Source: Alphaproteobacteria bacterium (GTDB lineage Bacteria; Pseudomonadota; Alphaproteobacteria; Micavibrionales; Micavibrionaceae). Taken from it: a stretch of DNA of 64,000 bases. Under the pieces are notes generated by a model that ran no database searches, had not been told where the DNA came from, and saw only the letters and a list, made by a program, of their open reading frames with translations. Where the stretch lies: assembly GCA_016757515.1 (NCBI GenBank), contig JAERIN010000001.1, forward strand, positions 62,001-126,000, written 5' to 3'. Made by a program: the position numbers and the translations under genes. This document shows positions 45,128-53,665 of the stretch, piece by piece (position 1 is the stretch's first letter; every line of letters starts with the position of its first letter).

Positions 45128-46699
45128 ATGTTTATCGCCGCTTTTGCCCGTTTTGCCCGCCGCTACGCCGCCGAGACGCGGGGGGCGTTCGCCATCATGT
45201 TCGCGCTTTTGGCCCCGGTCCTCATCGGGTGCCTGGGCCTGGCGATAGACATGACCCTGGCCGTGCTGGAGAAGCAGCGCCTGCAGGCCGCGCTGGACAG
45301 CGGGGCGGTGGCGGCGGCCGTGAGCGGGGAGACGGACGCCGACATTCTGGAGGGCATCATAGAGGACTACGTAAAGGCCACCACGGGGCACGACGTGGAC
45401 GGGAAGGTCACGGTCACGCCCGTGGGGCAGGAGCTCGACATAAGCCTGGGGCTGGAGGGCGTGGTGCGGCTCACCTTCCTGGCCGCGGCGGCCGAGGCGC
45501 TGGGCTGGGGGGAGCTGGAGGGGTTTGACTCCATAGACATCACGGTGGACACGGGCATCTACAACCCGCTGGAGGGGGTGGAGGTCGTGGTGGCCACGGA
45601 TCTATCGGGGTCTATGCACGTCGACCTCCCCACCCTGCAGGAGGCCACCATCACCATCATTGACCGCATGGAGGGTCTGAAGGCCGCCTACCCCCGCATG
45701 TCCGTGCGCGTGGGCCTGGTGCCGTGGAATCACCAAGTCAGACTCGCTCCCTGGATCTGGGGGCAGGATATGGACGGGGATCCCTACCCCGCAGAGGACC
45801 CGCAGGTCATTGCGGACCCAGACGACCTGGTGCTTGAGTATGAATTCGCAGAACCCTCCACCGTTCCCGGCGCGCAGGAGGCCGTGGAGGCCGGCTATGA
45901 CGCTATATGGGCATTTACGTTTGACGTTTTGTATTCGCGAGAGCTGGAGGCATATGACTGGGATCAATGGGATAATTACGAACAGCTTCTTAATGATTAC
46001 GTGACTCCAAATGTCATACATTATGTCCCCCCGTCTGTTGCCACATGGTCTTTGGAAAAACGGCGGGAGCAATGTGTGATGTCTAAATATGCTATTCTTG
46101 TATGCGTAATACCTGAGAGGCACGCTGCATTACCAAGAGGTGCGCGCACTATATACGAATTCTCGCCATCTCGCCTTCCTGACACCCGCCTCGACGATCT
46201 GGATGCCCTGGAGTCCAACATTGTCGCGTATATGGGCGCTTCATACCAGAACTCTGGCTCTGTCTGGCCCTTATCCTCCGACTATGCCGCCCTGCGTGCC
46301 CATGTGGATACGTATAGAGGTGGGGGCGGCACCAACCCCGCCTCCGGCCTGGTGGCGGCGCATATGCTGCTCTCGCCCGAGCTCCCGTTTGGCGAGGGCG
46401 CGGCCTTTGACGCCCCCAATGTGGTCAAGCACATTGTCCTGATGACGGATGGGGTCGGTGAATATTTTGATGAAAGTGTGGCGATATGCGATTTGCTAAA
46501 AGAACAAGGTGTCACTATTTATACTGTAGGGTATAGGTTGATCGGTGGAGAAACATACAAGGGACACACAGGGTTAGAGTTTGTGGAGGCCTGCGCCAGT
46601 TCCCCCGACCACATGTACACCCCCGAGTCGGGAGATGAGCTTGTGGAAGCCTTTGGCGCCATCGCCAACGACATCGCCGAAATCCGCCTGACGCGGTAG
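45128..46699 (+). CDS. TadG-like protein with von Willebrand factor A domain
   Basis: A 523-residue protein: an N-terminal TadE/TadG-like segment (ETRGAFAIMFALLAPVLIGCLGLAIDM, one membrane span), then a vWA domain with the metal-site motif DLSGSM at about residue 160, a long insertion, GGGGTNPASGLVAAHMLL, VVKHIVLMTDGVGEYF and a C-terminal AFGAIANDIAEIRLTR. TadG proteins are pseudopilin-like parts of Tad systems; no other tad gene is in the window. The insertion (about 45900-46170) is AT-richer than the rest. A TATAAG at 45066 lies 8 bases before an in-frame GTG at 45080, which could be the true, leaderless start. Confidence 0.82.
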   Translation: MFIAAFARFARRYAAETRGAFAIMFALLAPVLIGCLGLAIDMTLAVLEKQRLQAALDSGAVAAAVSGETDADILEGIIEDYVKATTGHDVDGKVTVTPVGQELDISLGLEGVVRLTFLAAAAEALGWGELEGFDSIDITVDTGIYNPLEGVEVVVATDLSGSMHVDLPTLQEATITIIDRMEGLKAAYPRMSVRVGLVPWNHQVRLAPWIWGQDMDGDPYPAEDPQVIADPDDLVLEYEFAEPSTVPGAQEAVEAGYDAIWAFTFDVLYSRELEAYDWDQWDNYEQLLNDYVTPNVIHYVPPSVATWSLEKRREQCVMSKYAILVCVIPERHAALPRGARTIYEFSPSRLPDTRLDDLDALESNIVAYMGASYQNSGSVWPLSSDYAALRAHVDTYRGGGGTNPASGLVAAHMLLSPELPFGEGAAFDAPNVVKHIVLMTDGVGEYFDESVAICDLLKEQGVTIYTVGYRLIGGETYKGHTGLEFVEACASSPDHMYTPESGDELVEAFGAIANDIAEIRLTR

Positions 46700-46706
46700 A
46701 ACCCAG

Positions 46707-46892
46707 CTACCCCTCCACCGCCCGTGCCCGCTCGGGGAGCATAATGGGCACGCCGTCCACGACGGGGTAGGCCAGCTTGGCCGCCCGGCTGATGAGCTCC
46801 CCCGCTGCGCGGTCGTACTCCAGGGGGCCCTTTGTGACGGGGCAGACCAAGATGTCCAGCAGCTGCGGGTCCAGGGGCGCGGGGGCGGTCAT
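46707..46892 (-). CDS. Trm112-like small protein
   Basis: A 61-residue protein of the Trm112/YcaR family: [38 protein letters not shown]. Eukaryotic Trm112 activates methyltransferases; bacterial roles are unclear. Only one of the zinc cysteines remains, as in many bacterial members. The ATG overlaps the clpS stop (ATGA). Confidence 0.9.
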   Translation of the reverse strand: MTAPAPLDPQLLDILVCPVTKGPLEYDRAAGELISRAAKLAYPVVDGVPIMLPERARAVEG

Positions 46893-47260
46893 TCGGCCTT
46901 CTCCATCAGGCACTGGAGGGGCTGTTCGTTCCGCCGCGCGAAGGCCAGGACCTGCGCGACCTTGGTCTCTGCGACCTCAAAGGTGTACACCCCGCCCACG
47001 GCGACCCCGCGCTCGTGCACGCGGAGCATGGTCTGCGCCGCGCTGTCCGGGTCCTTGCCGAAAAAGCGCACCAGGACGTCCACCACAAAGTCCATGGGCG
47101 TGTAGTCGTCGTTCATCAGCAGGACGCGGTAGAGCGGCGGGCGCAGGGCCTTCGGCACGGCCAGGAGGCCGGAGTCCGCATTGGCCGGCTCGCCGTCGGC
47201 CTCCGTGAAGGCCCCGAACACGCGCAGGGGGTCAAACGAGGGGAGGTCCGCATCGTCCAT
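46889..47260 (-). CDS. clpS: ClpS adaptor
   Basis: A 123-residue adaptor delivering N-degron substrates to ClpAP. Core [22 protein letters not shown] and the ClpA-contact region with [20 protein letters not shown]. The ATG at 47260 is preferred because a TATGAT box ends 7 bases before it; an ATG at 47272 would overlap the -10 box. Confidence 0.93.
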   Translation of the reverse strand: MDDADLPSFDPLRVFGAFTEADGEPANADSGLLAVPKALRPPLYRVLLMNDDYTPMDFVVDVLVRFFGKDPDSAAQTMLRVHERGVAVGGVYTFEVAETKVAQVLAFARRNEQPLQCLMEKAE

Positions 47261-47267
47261 AGACTCC

Positions 47268-47297
47268 ATCATAGCACCCCACAGGGGGCGGCCTCAA
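47268..47297 (-). promoter_or_regulatory. clpS promoter
   Basis: On the minus strand: TTGAGG (47292-47297), 18-base spacer, TATGAT (47268-47273), then 7 bases to the ATG at 47260. Predicted leaderless. Confidence 0.65.
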
Positions 47298-47372
47298 GCG
47301 TTGGAATGTTTGCCAGAGCGGCGGAGATATGGCAAAATGGAAGGGTGAGCGCGGAGAACGGGAGGGTGGAAC

Positions 47373-48230
47373 ATGTCGGATGGGATACTGAATCAGAGAA
47401 ATGCTCTTGCCGCCCTGAACGAAGCAGACATTCGAGAATCGATGAAACCTTTCATCGATTTGCAGTCGTTGGGCACTCCGGGGGCCATGGAGGCTGTTTG
47501 TCGCAATGCCCTACGTATAGGGTCTCCAGAGACTTACCGTGTCGCGCTGGCCAACCTGAATAAGCCCAAGGGCAAATCTGACCAGGATATCACTCGCCAA
47601 CTTTTCCGGGATATGCTGGGCGAGAGGGCCGAAGAGCTTGGGGCACCTGACCCTCTAACTCTTTGGGAGAGAGAAACCGACATAGCCGAAATCCTCCGGG
47701 GCTCCGCCGCCGTAATGCGCGAGCAGGGCATCCCCATGCGGGAGGTCGCCGAGATGGTGCAGGACGAGTACATGGGCCCTCTAGACGATCTGATATACGC
47801 GGAGGACAACCCGGCCATTCGCGCGGGGTTGAAGGGTATACGGGATGAGGCCATGCTGGCCCTGGGGGAGATAGAGGCTCTGGCCGAGGCCGAGGAGGCG
47901 TGGGAGCGGGCGGAGGCAGAGCAATCGGCGGAGCGGCGGGCCACGGGCTGCGCGGACCTGCGGGAGGTTGGGGCCCAGGCCATGCGGGTGGGCGCCCTGC
48001 TTTCGTCCGAAAGGGCGGACCAGATTATCTGCGAGCCGTTTGGACGCGCGGCGAACCCCGTTGCTGTGTGCGGCGCGCTGGCGCGGGCGAACAAGGGCGA
48101 TGCCGTTAGTGCCTCCACACAAGGCGGGGCGATCGTCCGGACGCCTTCGCGCGCTCCGCTGTGCGTGGGCGGGGCAGATTTCGCGGAGCGCGTAGCTACC
48201 CTTCAACCTCAAGCTCTGGGAGGGCCATGA
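47373..48230 (+). CDS. Hypothetical protein
   Basis: A 285-residue soluble protein, no family recognised. The N-terminal third (MSDGILNQRNALAALNEADI) is less GC-rich than the rest; the middle (about 145-195) is a strongly helical, glutamate-rich coiled coil (EIEALAEAEEAWERAEAEQS). Four cysteines lie in the C-terminal half. GGGAGGG lies before the ATG. Its last 35 bases overlap the convergent hemY-like gene. Confidence 0.65.
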   Translation: MSDGILNQRNALAALNEADIRESMKPFIDLQSLGTPGAMEAVCRNALRIGSPETYRVALANLNKPKGKSDQDITRQLFRDMLGERAEELGAPDPLTLWERETDIAEILRGSAAVMREQGIPMREVAEMVQDEYMGPLDDLIYAEDNPAIRAGLKGIRDEAMLALGEIEALAEAEEAWERAEAEQSAERRATGCADLREVGAQAMRVGALLSSERADQIICEPFGRAANPVAVCGALARANKGDAVSASTQGGAIVRTPSRAPLCVGGADFAERVATLQPQALGGP

Positions 48231-49512
48231 GGGCCGCTGGCGCGGCGGGCGCGCCGGGCGTGGCCCAGGCCAGGGTGTTGAACCCGCCGTCGGTCACGGG
48301 GACCCACTGCGCGTGCGCCCGGCCCGTGGCGCGGCAGACCCAGGCCTTGGCTTTGGGTGCGGACGCGGCCTTGGCCCGCCAGACCTCCACCGCCTCGGCC
48401 TCGGCCCCAGCGGCGGCTTCCAGCCCCGCGCGCGCGGCGTAGACACGGGCGGTGGGCTCCGCCTCTGCCGCGGCGTCCAGGTGCGCACGCGCCTGCCCCC
48501 ACAGCCCCGCGCGCTCCGCCCCCCCCGCGCGCAGGAGGTGGCTCTCGGCGCTATCGGGCGCGTGGGCGGCGAGCCTCTCGGCCCAGCGAACGGGGGCCCC
48601 GGCCCGGCCAGGGGGCGCTGAGGCTTCCCACAGAGGGACGAGGTCCGGGTGCGGGGCGGCGGCCCAGGCCCGCTCCACCACCCGCGCCGCCGCGCGGGGG
48701 CGTCCCTCGCGCAGGTGCTGCGCGGCCAGGGCGCACGCCGCCGGGGCGAAGGCAGGGTCCACGCCCAGGGCCCGCTTCAGCCGCGCCATGGGCTTGGCCT
48801 CCCCCTTGGCCAGCAGCAAATCCATGGCCCGCCTGTCCTCTGTGGCCTCCCTGGGGGGCAGGACCTTCCCGGCCATCGCATAGGCCTCGTCCCACGCCGC
48901 GTTGCGCAGGAGCAGGTCATACAGCAGGCGCGGGGCCCAGCCGCCCTTCTTCGGCCCCGCCTCCGCCGCCTGGCGCGCCAGGGCCAGGGCCTCGGCCTCC
49001 CGACCCTGGGAAAGGGCGTCTTGGACCAGGCCGCGCAGGCCGAAAGAGCGTCCAGGCCCCTTGTCCTCCAGCAGGGCCGTGAAGGTCGCGCGCGCCGCGT
49101 CCGCATCTCCGGACAGGCGGGCGGCCTGGGCGGAAAGGAGCAGGGCCAGGGGGTGCGACTCCGGGAGCCTCTTGGCGGCCCGGGCCGACAGGCGCTGCGC
49201 GCGCTTTGTGTCTCCGGCGGCCACGGCGGCCAGGCCCCTGGCCAGGGCGTCGTGCCCCGCGCGCTCCCTCTGCCGGCGGAGGGCCGCCGGGATGGACAGG
49301 AGCCAGAAGGTCAGGGCGTAGAGCGCGAAGAGGGCCAGGGTGAACAGGCCCACGCCAACCACGAAGGCCCACAGGGGGGCGGTGACGGACCAGTCCGCCC
49401 AGGTGAGGGTCACAGCCCCCGCGCCCGCCAGGTCCGCCGCCCAGAAGGCCAGGCGGAGCCCCAGCGCGAACGCCACCAGTATCTTTGTCCATCCCCACAC
49501 GCGCCGCAACAT
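48196..49512 (-). CDS. hemY: HemY-like TPR membrane protein
   Basis: A 438-residue inner-membrane protein: two N-terminal membrane spans ([20 protein letters not shown] and [25 protein letters not shown]), then TPR-like helices rich in alanine ([46 protein letters not shown]-type repeats) and a C-terminal [22 protein letters not shown]. This is the HemY_N architecture, named for linkage to heme genes although it is not an enzyme of the pathway. No hemD or hemX neighbour here. Confidence 0.85.
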   Translation of the reverse strand: MLRRVWGWTKILVAFALGLRLAFWAADLAGAGAVTLTWADWSVTAPLWAFVVGVGLFTLALFALYALTFWLLSIPAALRRQRERAGHDALARGLAAVAAGDTKRAQRLSARAAKRLPESHPLALLLSAQAARLSGDADAARATFTALLEDKGPGRSFGLRGLVQDALSQGREAEALALARQAAEAGPKKGGWAPRLLYDLLLRNAAWDEAYAMAGKVLPPREATEDRRAMDLLLAKGEAKPMARLKRALGVDPAFAPAACALAAQHLREGRPRAAARVVERAWAAAPHPDLVPLWEASAPPGRAGAPVRWAERLAAHAPDSAESHLLRAGGAERAGLWGQARAHLDAAAEAEPTARVYAARAGLEAAAGAEAEAVEVWRAKAASAPKAKAWVCRATGRAHAQWVPVTDGGFNTLAWATPGAPAAPAALMALPELEVEG

Positions 49513-49563
49513 GGCCCCATACGGGCATAGATTCCACTTCAGGGCAAGGGGACGCATTAGGGC

Positions 49564-49592
49564 TTTACACGGCGCGCGGGGGCGGCTATAAG
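49564..49592 (+). promoter_or_regulatory. rpsD promoter
   Basis: TTTACA (49564-49569), 17-base spacer, TATAAG (49587-49592). Here a conventional leader of about 30 bases with GGAGAAGG precedes the ATG, in contrast with the leaderless-type genes. Confidence 0.65.
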
Positions 49593-49628
49593 CGGCGGCC
49601 TTTGTTTGTACGGAGAAGGACACGACAC

Positions 49629-50246
49629 ATGAGCGGCAAGCGCATTCGGGCCAAGCACAAAATAGACCGGCGGCTGAACTGCAACCTGTGGGGCCGGGCG
49701 AAGTCCCCCCATAACCTGCGCACCACGGGACCGGGGATGCACGGCGCGCGGCGGGCCAAGCCCACGGACTATGGCACGCAGCTTATGGCCAAGCAGAAGC
49801 TGAAGGGTTATTACGGCAACATCGGGGAGCGGCAGTTCCGCCGGTATTATGCGGAGGCCATGCGCCTGCGGGGGGACACGGGGCAGCACCTCATCGGCCT
49901 GCTGGAGCGGCGGCTGGACGCCGTGGTGTACCGCGCCCGGTTCGCCCCCACGGTGTTCTCCGCGCGGCAGCTGGTGAGCCACCGGCACGTGACCGTGAAC
50001 GGGAAGATCGTCAACATCGCGTCGTATCAGCTCAAGGAGGGGGACGTTGTGGCCGTGCGCGAGGGCGGGCGGTCCATCCCCTTTGTGATACAGGCCCAGG
50101 CCGAGGCGGACCGCGCCGCGCCGGACTATATAGACGTGGACGCGGCGGCCCTGAAGGCCACCTTCCTGCGCACCCCACGGCTGGAGGACGTCCCCTACCC
50201 CACGGCCATGGAGCCGAACCTGGTGGTGGAGCTCTACAGCCGCTAA
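49629..50246 (+). CDS. rpsD: 30S ribosomal protein S4
   Basis: A 205-residue ribosomal protein nucleating 16S rRNA assembly. [19 protein letters not shown] at the N-terminus, [15 protein letters not shown], and the S4 RNA-binding domain ([34 protein letters not shown]). GGAGAAGG precedes the ATG. ychF starts at the last base of its stop codon. Confidence 0.97.
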   Translation: MSGKRIRAKHKIDRRLNCNLWGRAKSPHNLRTTGPGMHGARRAKPTDYGTQLMAKQKLKGYYGNIGERQFRRYYAEAMRLRGDTGQHLIGLLERRLDAVVYRARFAPTVFSARQLVSHRHVTVNGKIVNIASYQLKEGDVVAVREGGRSIPFVIQAQAEADRAAPDYIDVDAAALKATFLRTPRLEDVPYPTAMEPNLVVELYSR

Positions 50247-51328
50247 TGGGCTTTTCCTGCGGCATTGTCGGTCTGCCGAACGTGGGCAAGTCTACCCTGT
50301 TCAACGCGCTGACGGCCACGGCCGCGGCGGCGGCGGAGAACTTCCCCTTTTGCACCATAGAGCCCAACGCGGGCCGCGTGCCCGTGCCGGACCCGCGCCT
50401 GGCCGAGGTCGCGCGCGTCGCGGGCTCTGCGCGGACAATGCCGGCGCAGATGGACTTCACGGACATCGCGGGCCTCGTCCGGGGTGCCTCGCGCGGGGAG
50501 GGCCTGGGCAACCAGTTCCTCGCGCACATCCGCGAGGCGGCGGCCATCCTCCACGTGGTCCGGTGCTTTTCCGGCGAAGTGACGCACGTGGAGGGCTCCG
50601 TGGACCCGGTGCGGGACGCGGAGGTCATCAACACGGAGCTGCTCCTGGCGGACATTGCCACGATCAGCCGGGCCAAGGACGGCATCGTCCGCCGCGCAAA
50701 GTCCGGTGACAAGGCCCTGAAGGCACAGCTGGACGCGCTGGAGGCCGCCGAGGCCGCCCTGGACGCCGGCACGCCCGCGCGGGCGTTGGACGGCGCGCCC
50801 ACGCTGCGGGCGCTGGGCCTCATCACGGCCAAGCCCGTTTTGTATGTGTGCAACGTGGACGAGGCCAGCGCGGCCACGGGCAACGCCTGGTCGCAGGAGG
50901 TGGCGGCCATGGCCGCGCAGGAGGGGGCGCAGGCCATTGCGCTCAGCGCGGCGGCGGAGGCGGAGATCGCCCTTCTCCTGCCGGAGGAGCGTGGGGCGTT
51001 TCTGGGCGACCTGGGCCTGGCCGAGCCGGGCCTCGCCCGCGTTATCCGCGCGGGGTACGCTCTGCTGGGCCTGCAGACCTTCTTCACAGCCGGGCCGAAG
51101 GAGGCCCGCGCCTGGACGATAAGGGCCGGCGCCACTGCGCCCGAGGCCGCGGGTGCCATTCATACGGACTTCCAGCGCGGCTTCATCCGGGCCGAGGTCG
51201 TGGCGTACGCGGACTTCGTCGCCCTGGGCGGGGAGGCCGCCGCGCGCGAGGCCGGTAAGCTCCGCTCCGAAGGCGCGGCCTATGTGATGGCCGACGGGGA
51301 CGTGACGCACTTTCGGTTTAACGTGTAG
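50246..51328 (+). CDS. ychF: YchF (OLA1-type) ribosome-associated ATPase
   Basis: A 360-residue Obg-superfamily P-loop protein that prefers ATP and associates with ribosomes. G1 GLPNVGKSTLFNAL, the ENFPFCTIEPN switch, DIAGLVRGAS (G3) and the TGS-like C-terminal domain (FFTAGPKEARAWTIRAGATA... HTDFQRGFIRAEV) are intact. It overlaps the rpsD stop by one base. Confidence 0.96.
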   Translation: MGFSCGIVGLPNVGKSTLFNALTATAAAAAENFPFCTIEPNAGRVPVPDPRLAEVARVAGSARTMPAQMDFTDIAGLVRGASRGEGLGNQFLAHIREAAAILHVVRCFSGEVTHVEGSVDPVRDAEVINTELLLADIATISRAKDGIVRRAKSGDKALKAQLDALEAAEAALDAGTPARALDGAPTLRALGLITAKPVLYVCNVDEASAATGNAWSQEVAAMAAQEGAQAIALSAAAEAEIALLLPEERGAFLGDLGLAEPGLARVIRAGYALLGLQTFFTAGPKEARAWTIRAGATAPEAAGAIHTDFQRGFIRAEVVAYADFVALGGEAAAREAGKLRSEGAAYVMADGDVTHFRFNV

Positions 51329-51331
51329 GGC

Positions 51332-52525
51332 CTACTCCGCCCGGCGCAGGGAGATGATCTGGGCCCCGCCCTCGGCGGGGGGCTGGCCCTGCCTGCTGCC
51401 CAGTCGGGGGGCCAGGGAGATGATCTGGGCCCGGGGCGCGGCTGGATGGCCCGCAGCGTTGCGGAAGTTGTGCCTCAGGGCCTCCCCGTCCGCGAGGGCC
51501 AGGGCGCCCTCAAACTTCACAAACCACAGGAAGTTCGCGTTCGCGCGGTCCCGGATCTCCGTGAACAGGGGGTCTTCCAGCAGGTCCCCGATGTGCCGGG
51601 CGAGGTAGTTCTCCCCCACGGGGCGGCGGCCCAGGGCCGCGAGCAGGTCTGGGACGGCCAGGCGCAGCCCCTGGGGCAGGTGCCCTCTGCGGGGTCGGGA
51701 GAGGACCGAGAGCATCCGGTGGATGAGGGTCCGGTCGTATGCCGCGCAGCGGGGCGAGAGGAACCAGGCTTCAAACACCGCCATGGCCGCGTCCCCGGCC
51801 CCCAGGCCCCGGAAGTCCAAGAACGCCTCGGCGGCGAAGGCCTGGCCCAGGTCTGCTAGGGACCCGCCTTCTATGTGCGCCCAGGCAGACCCCGCGCCCG
51901 TCAGGTGGAGGTCCCAGGCTACGCGGATGGCCGCCTGGGCTACGTCCGCCTGCTGCGCCCGGCCCACGAAGATGGCGGTCTCTGGCGCGAAGGCCAGGGG
52001 GCATATGAGGGCCCCCTGCCGGTCTTGCCAGTGTTGGCGCAGGGCCGCAGCGGCGGCCAGGACCAGGGGGCCCTCGGCCAGGTGCGGGTCATAGAATATG
52101 GTCCCCGCCGCGCGGTCGTACACCACGCCACGGAACTGCCCGCTTGGCCGCAGGGCCACCCCGTGCTTGGCGGCACAGGCCAGGTAGTCCGCCCCCGTCC
52201 GGCTCCGCCCCAACAGGGCGGCCAAAGTTTCCGGGCCTGTTTCCGCAGCGCCGGTCAGCCCAGCCGCGTTCTGGGCAAACAGGTCCAAGGGTCCTGGCCG
52301 GGCGGCCTGGGCATCCCGAGCCAGGCGGGCGCAGGCCCGCTGCGCCCCCGTGAGGCGCATAGAGACGCTTGCGCCCCAGTCTATGTCCTCCTCGGTCTCA
52401 TCCAGGTAGACGAGAGGGTCGTGGTCCACCGCCGTGCACACCGCCGGGGGCTCCGCGCAGCCCAGGGTATAGACAATCCCCGTCTCCCCCGCTGCTTGCC
52501 CCGTGAACATCTGAGAGTTTGTCAT
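51332..52525 (-). CDS. Degenerate DUF6782-like putative metallopeptidase
   Basis: A 397-residue protein resembling the DUF6782 'putative metallopeptidase' pattern: a SGQFRGVVYDRAAGTIFYDP region, then AALRQHWQDRQG where relatives have a metal-binding HELRHxWQ, then an ADVAQAAIRVAWDLHLTGAG helix and DAAMAVFEAWFLSPR. The active-site His and Glu appear lost, so it is probably inactive as a peptidase. The C-terminal tail carries a duplicated AQIISL block from a DNA repeat. AAGGA precedes the ATG. Family call moderate. Confidence 0.6.
   Translation of the reverse strand: MTNSQMFTGQAAGETGIVYTLGCAEPPAVCTAVDHDPLVYLDETEEDIDWGASVSMRLTGAQRACARLARDAQAARPGPLDLFAQNAAGLTGAAETGPETLAALLGRSRTGADYLACAAKHGVALRPSGQFRGVVYDRAAGTIFYDPHLAEGPLVLAAAAALRQHWQDRQGALICPLAFAPETAIFVGRAQQADVAQAAIRVAWDLHLTGAGSAWAHIEGGSLADLGQAFAAEAFLDFRGLGAGDAAMAVFEAWFLSPRCAAYDRTLIHRMLSVLSRPRRGHLPQGLRLAVPDLLAALGRRPVGENYLARHIGDLLEDPLFTEIRDRANANFLWFVKFEGALALADGEALRHNFRNAAGHPAAPRAQIISLAPRLGSRQGQPPAEGGAQIISLRRAE
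51347..51432. repeat. 20-bp direct repeat encoding a duplicated protein tail
   Basis: CAGGGAGATGATCTGGGCCC occurs at 51347-51366 and 51413-51432, identical, period 66 bases (22 codons), so it preserves frame and encodes AQIISL twice at the C-terminus of the 51332-52525 protein. Confidence 0.9.
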
Positions 52526-52627
52526 CGCTTTGTCCTTCTCTGGTGTTTGTGCGGGGCTTGTCCTGTGGACCCCCTAAGTCTAGTATTGCCCAGAAACCTT
52601 AACGCTTTGCTAAAGGCCTATACACAA

Positions 52628-53575
52628 ATGCCCGATCCCGAAACTCTTGCAAGGTTTACGGAAAGCTGGGTCCAGTCTGAGGGGCTTCCAATACTACGGA
52701 AAAGCTACGCAGGACTTTGGGATGACATAAAAACGTTTGGCGGGCCGCCGGAGGCCTGGTTCGCCGGTTTCCGGGCCAAGGGCAAGCAGGTTGTGACGGC
52801 GGGTGAGGTCGCCTTTGAGCGGTCCCTGCGCGCGGCCTTGGCTGTGGCCTTCCCCGGCCAGGTGGCGGTGTGGGGGGAGGAGCTGGGGGACGAGGCGGAT
52901 GTGCAGGACAAGACCATCGCGGCCATAGACCCCGTGGACGGCACGGCCTCTATGCTGGCCTCTCTGGTCTGGCCGGGGGCGTATGGCTTTGGCATCAGTG
53001 TGGGGTGGATGCGCGCGGGGGCCTTCTGGGGCGGGCAGGTCTTTGTCCTGTCCGGTGCCCGCGGACAGCTGGACATAACACAGACCTGGCGCGGCTTTGC
53101 CGGGGGGCCCACCACGTGCAACGGGCAGGCGGTTGACCCCCCCGGCCCGGACGCGGGCCCGCTCTACTGCACCGCGCCGGAGGTCATGTTCACCGAGGGC
53201 GCGGACCAGCGCGCCTTCTGGGCCCTGGAGCGCGCGGCGTCGGAGGTCGTGACAGACCAGAACTGCGCGGGCATCCTGCGCGCCGCGCAGGAGGGGGCGA
53301 CCGCCGCCGAGGCCGACCTGACCATCCACGACGTGGCGGCCCTCGTGCCCCTTTTGCGCGGGGCGAGTATGGTCGTGACGCGCTTTGACGGGGCCCCGCT
53401 GGAGCCCACCGGGCCGGGGGACATGTACACCCTCCACACGGCCCACGCCGCTCTCCACGCGGAGCAGCAGGCCCAGATGCGCACTGCGCGGGCGGACGGG
53501 GACCTGTATATCCCCGGCTCCTCGTCCCTCTTCCGCCGCGCCGCCGCGCCCCACGCGCGCAAGTTCGGCCCATAG
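52628..53575 (+). CDS. Inositol monophosphatase-family protein
   Basis: A 315-residue protein with the IMPase/HisN fold: the metal-binding WGEE at about residue 82, the signature IDPVDGTAS at about 99, and a C-terminal IHDVAALVPLLRGAS carrying the third aspartate. Substrate could be histidinol phosphate, inositol phosphate or PAP; this is not decidable here. The ATG at 52628 gives the usual length. No good ribosome site or promoter is evident (TATACA lies only 3 bases upstream). Divergent from the DUF6782-like gene. Confidence 0.85.
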   Translation: MPDPETLARFTESWVQSEGLPILRKSYAGLWDDIKTFGGPPEAWFAGFRAKGKQVVTAGEVAFERSLRAALAVAFPGQVAVWGEELGDEADVQDKTIAAIDPVDGTASMLASLVWPGAYGFGISVGWMRAGAFWGGQVFVLSGARGQLDITQTWRGFAGGPTTCNGQAVDPPGPDAGPLYCTAPEVMFTEGADQRAFWALERAASEVVTDQNCAGILRAAQEGATAAEADLTIHDVAALVPLLRGASMVVTRFDGAPLEPTGPGDMYTLHTAHAALHAEQQAQMRTARADGDLYIPGSSSLFRRAAAPHARKFGP

Positions 53576-53583
53576 CGGCAGGC

Positions 53584-53659
53584 GGGATGTATAAGAAGTT
53601 TAGGGATGTATAAGGCCGTATAAAGAGATCTTGCTATACGGCCCTAAACTTCTTATACT
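53584..53659. promoter_or_regulatory. Palindromic promoter/operator of the AAA ATPase gene
   Basis: A perfect 17-base inverted repeat has GTATAAGAAGTTTAGGG at 53589-53605 and its complement at 53642-53658, with inner arms GGCCGTATA (53614-53622) and TATACGGCC (53635-53643). A direct repeat GGGATGTATAAG occurs at 53584-53595 and 53603-53614. The -35 TTGCTA (53631-53636) and -10 TATACT (53654-53659, spacer 17) lie in the right arm, 6 bases from the GTG start. An operator or an RNA hairpin are both possible. Confidence 0.75.
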
Positions 53660-53665
53660 TCCCCC

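Noticed and set aside
51875-52627. Long N-terminal extension of the IMPase-like protein
   Set aside because: It runs antisense through the DUF6782-like gene and gives proline/arginine-rich low-complexity protein; family length fits the ATG at 52628.
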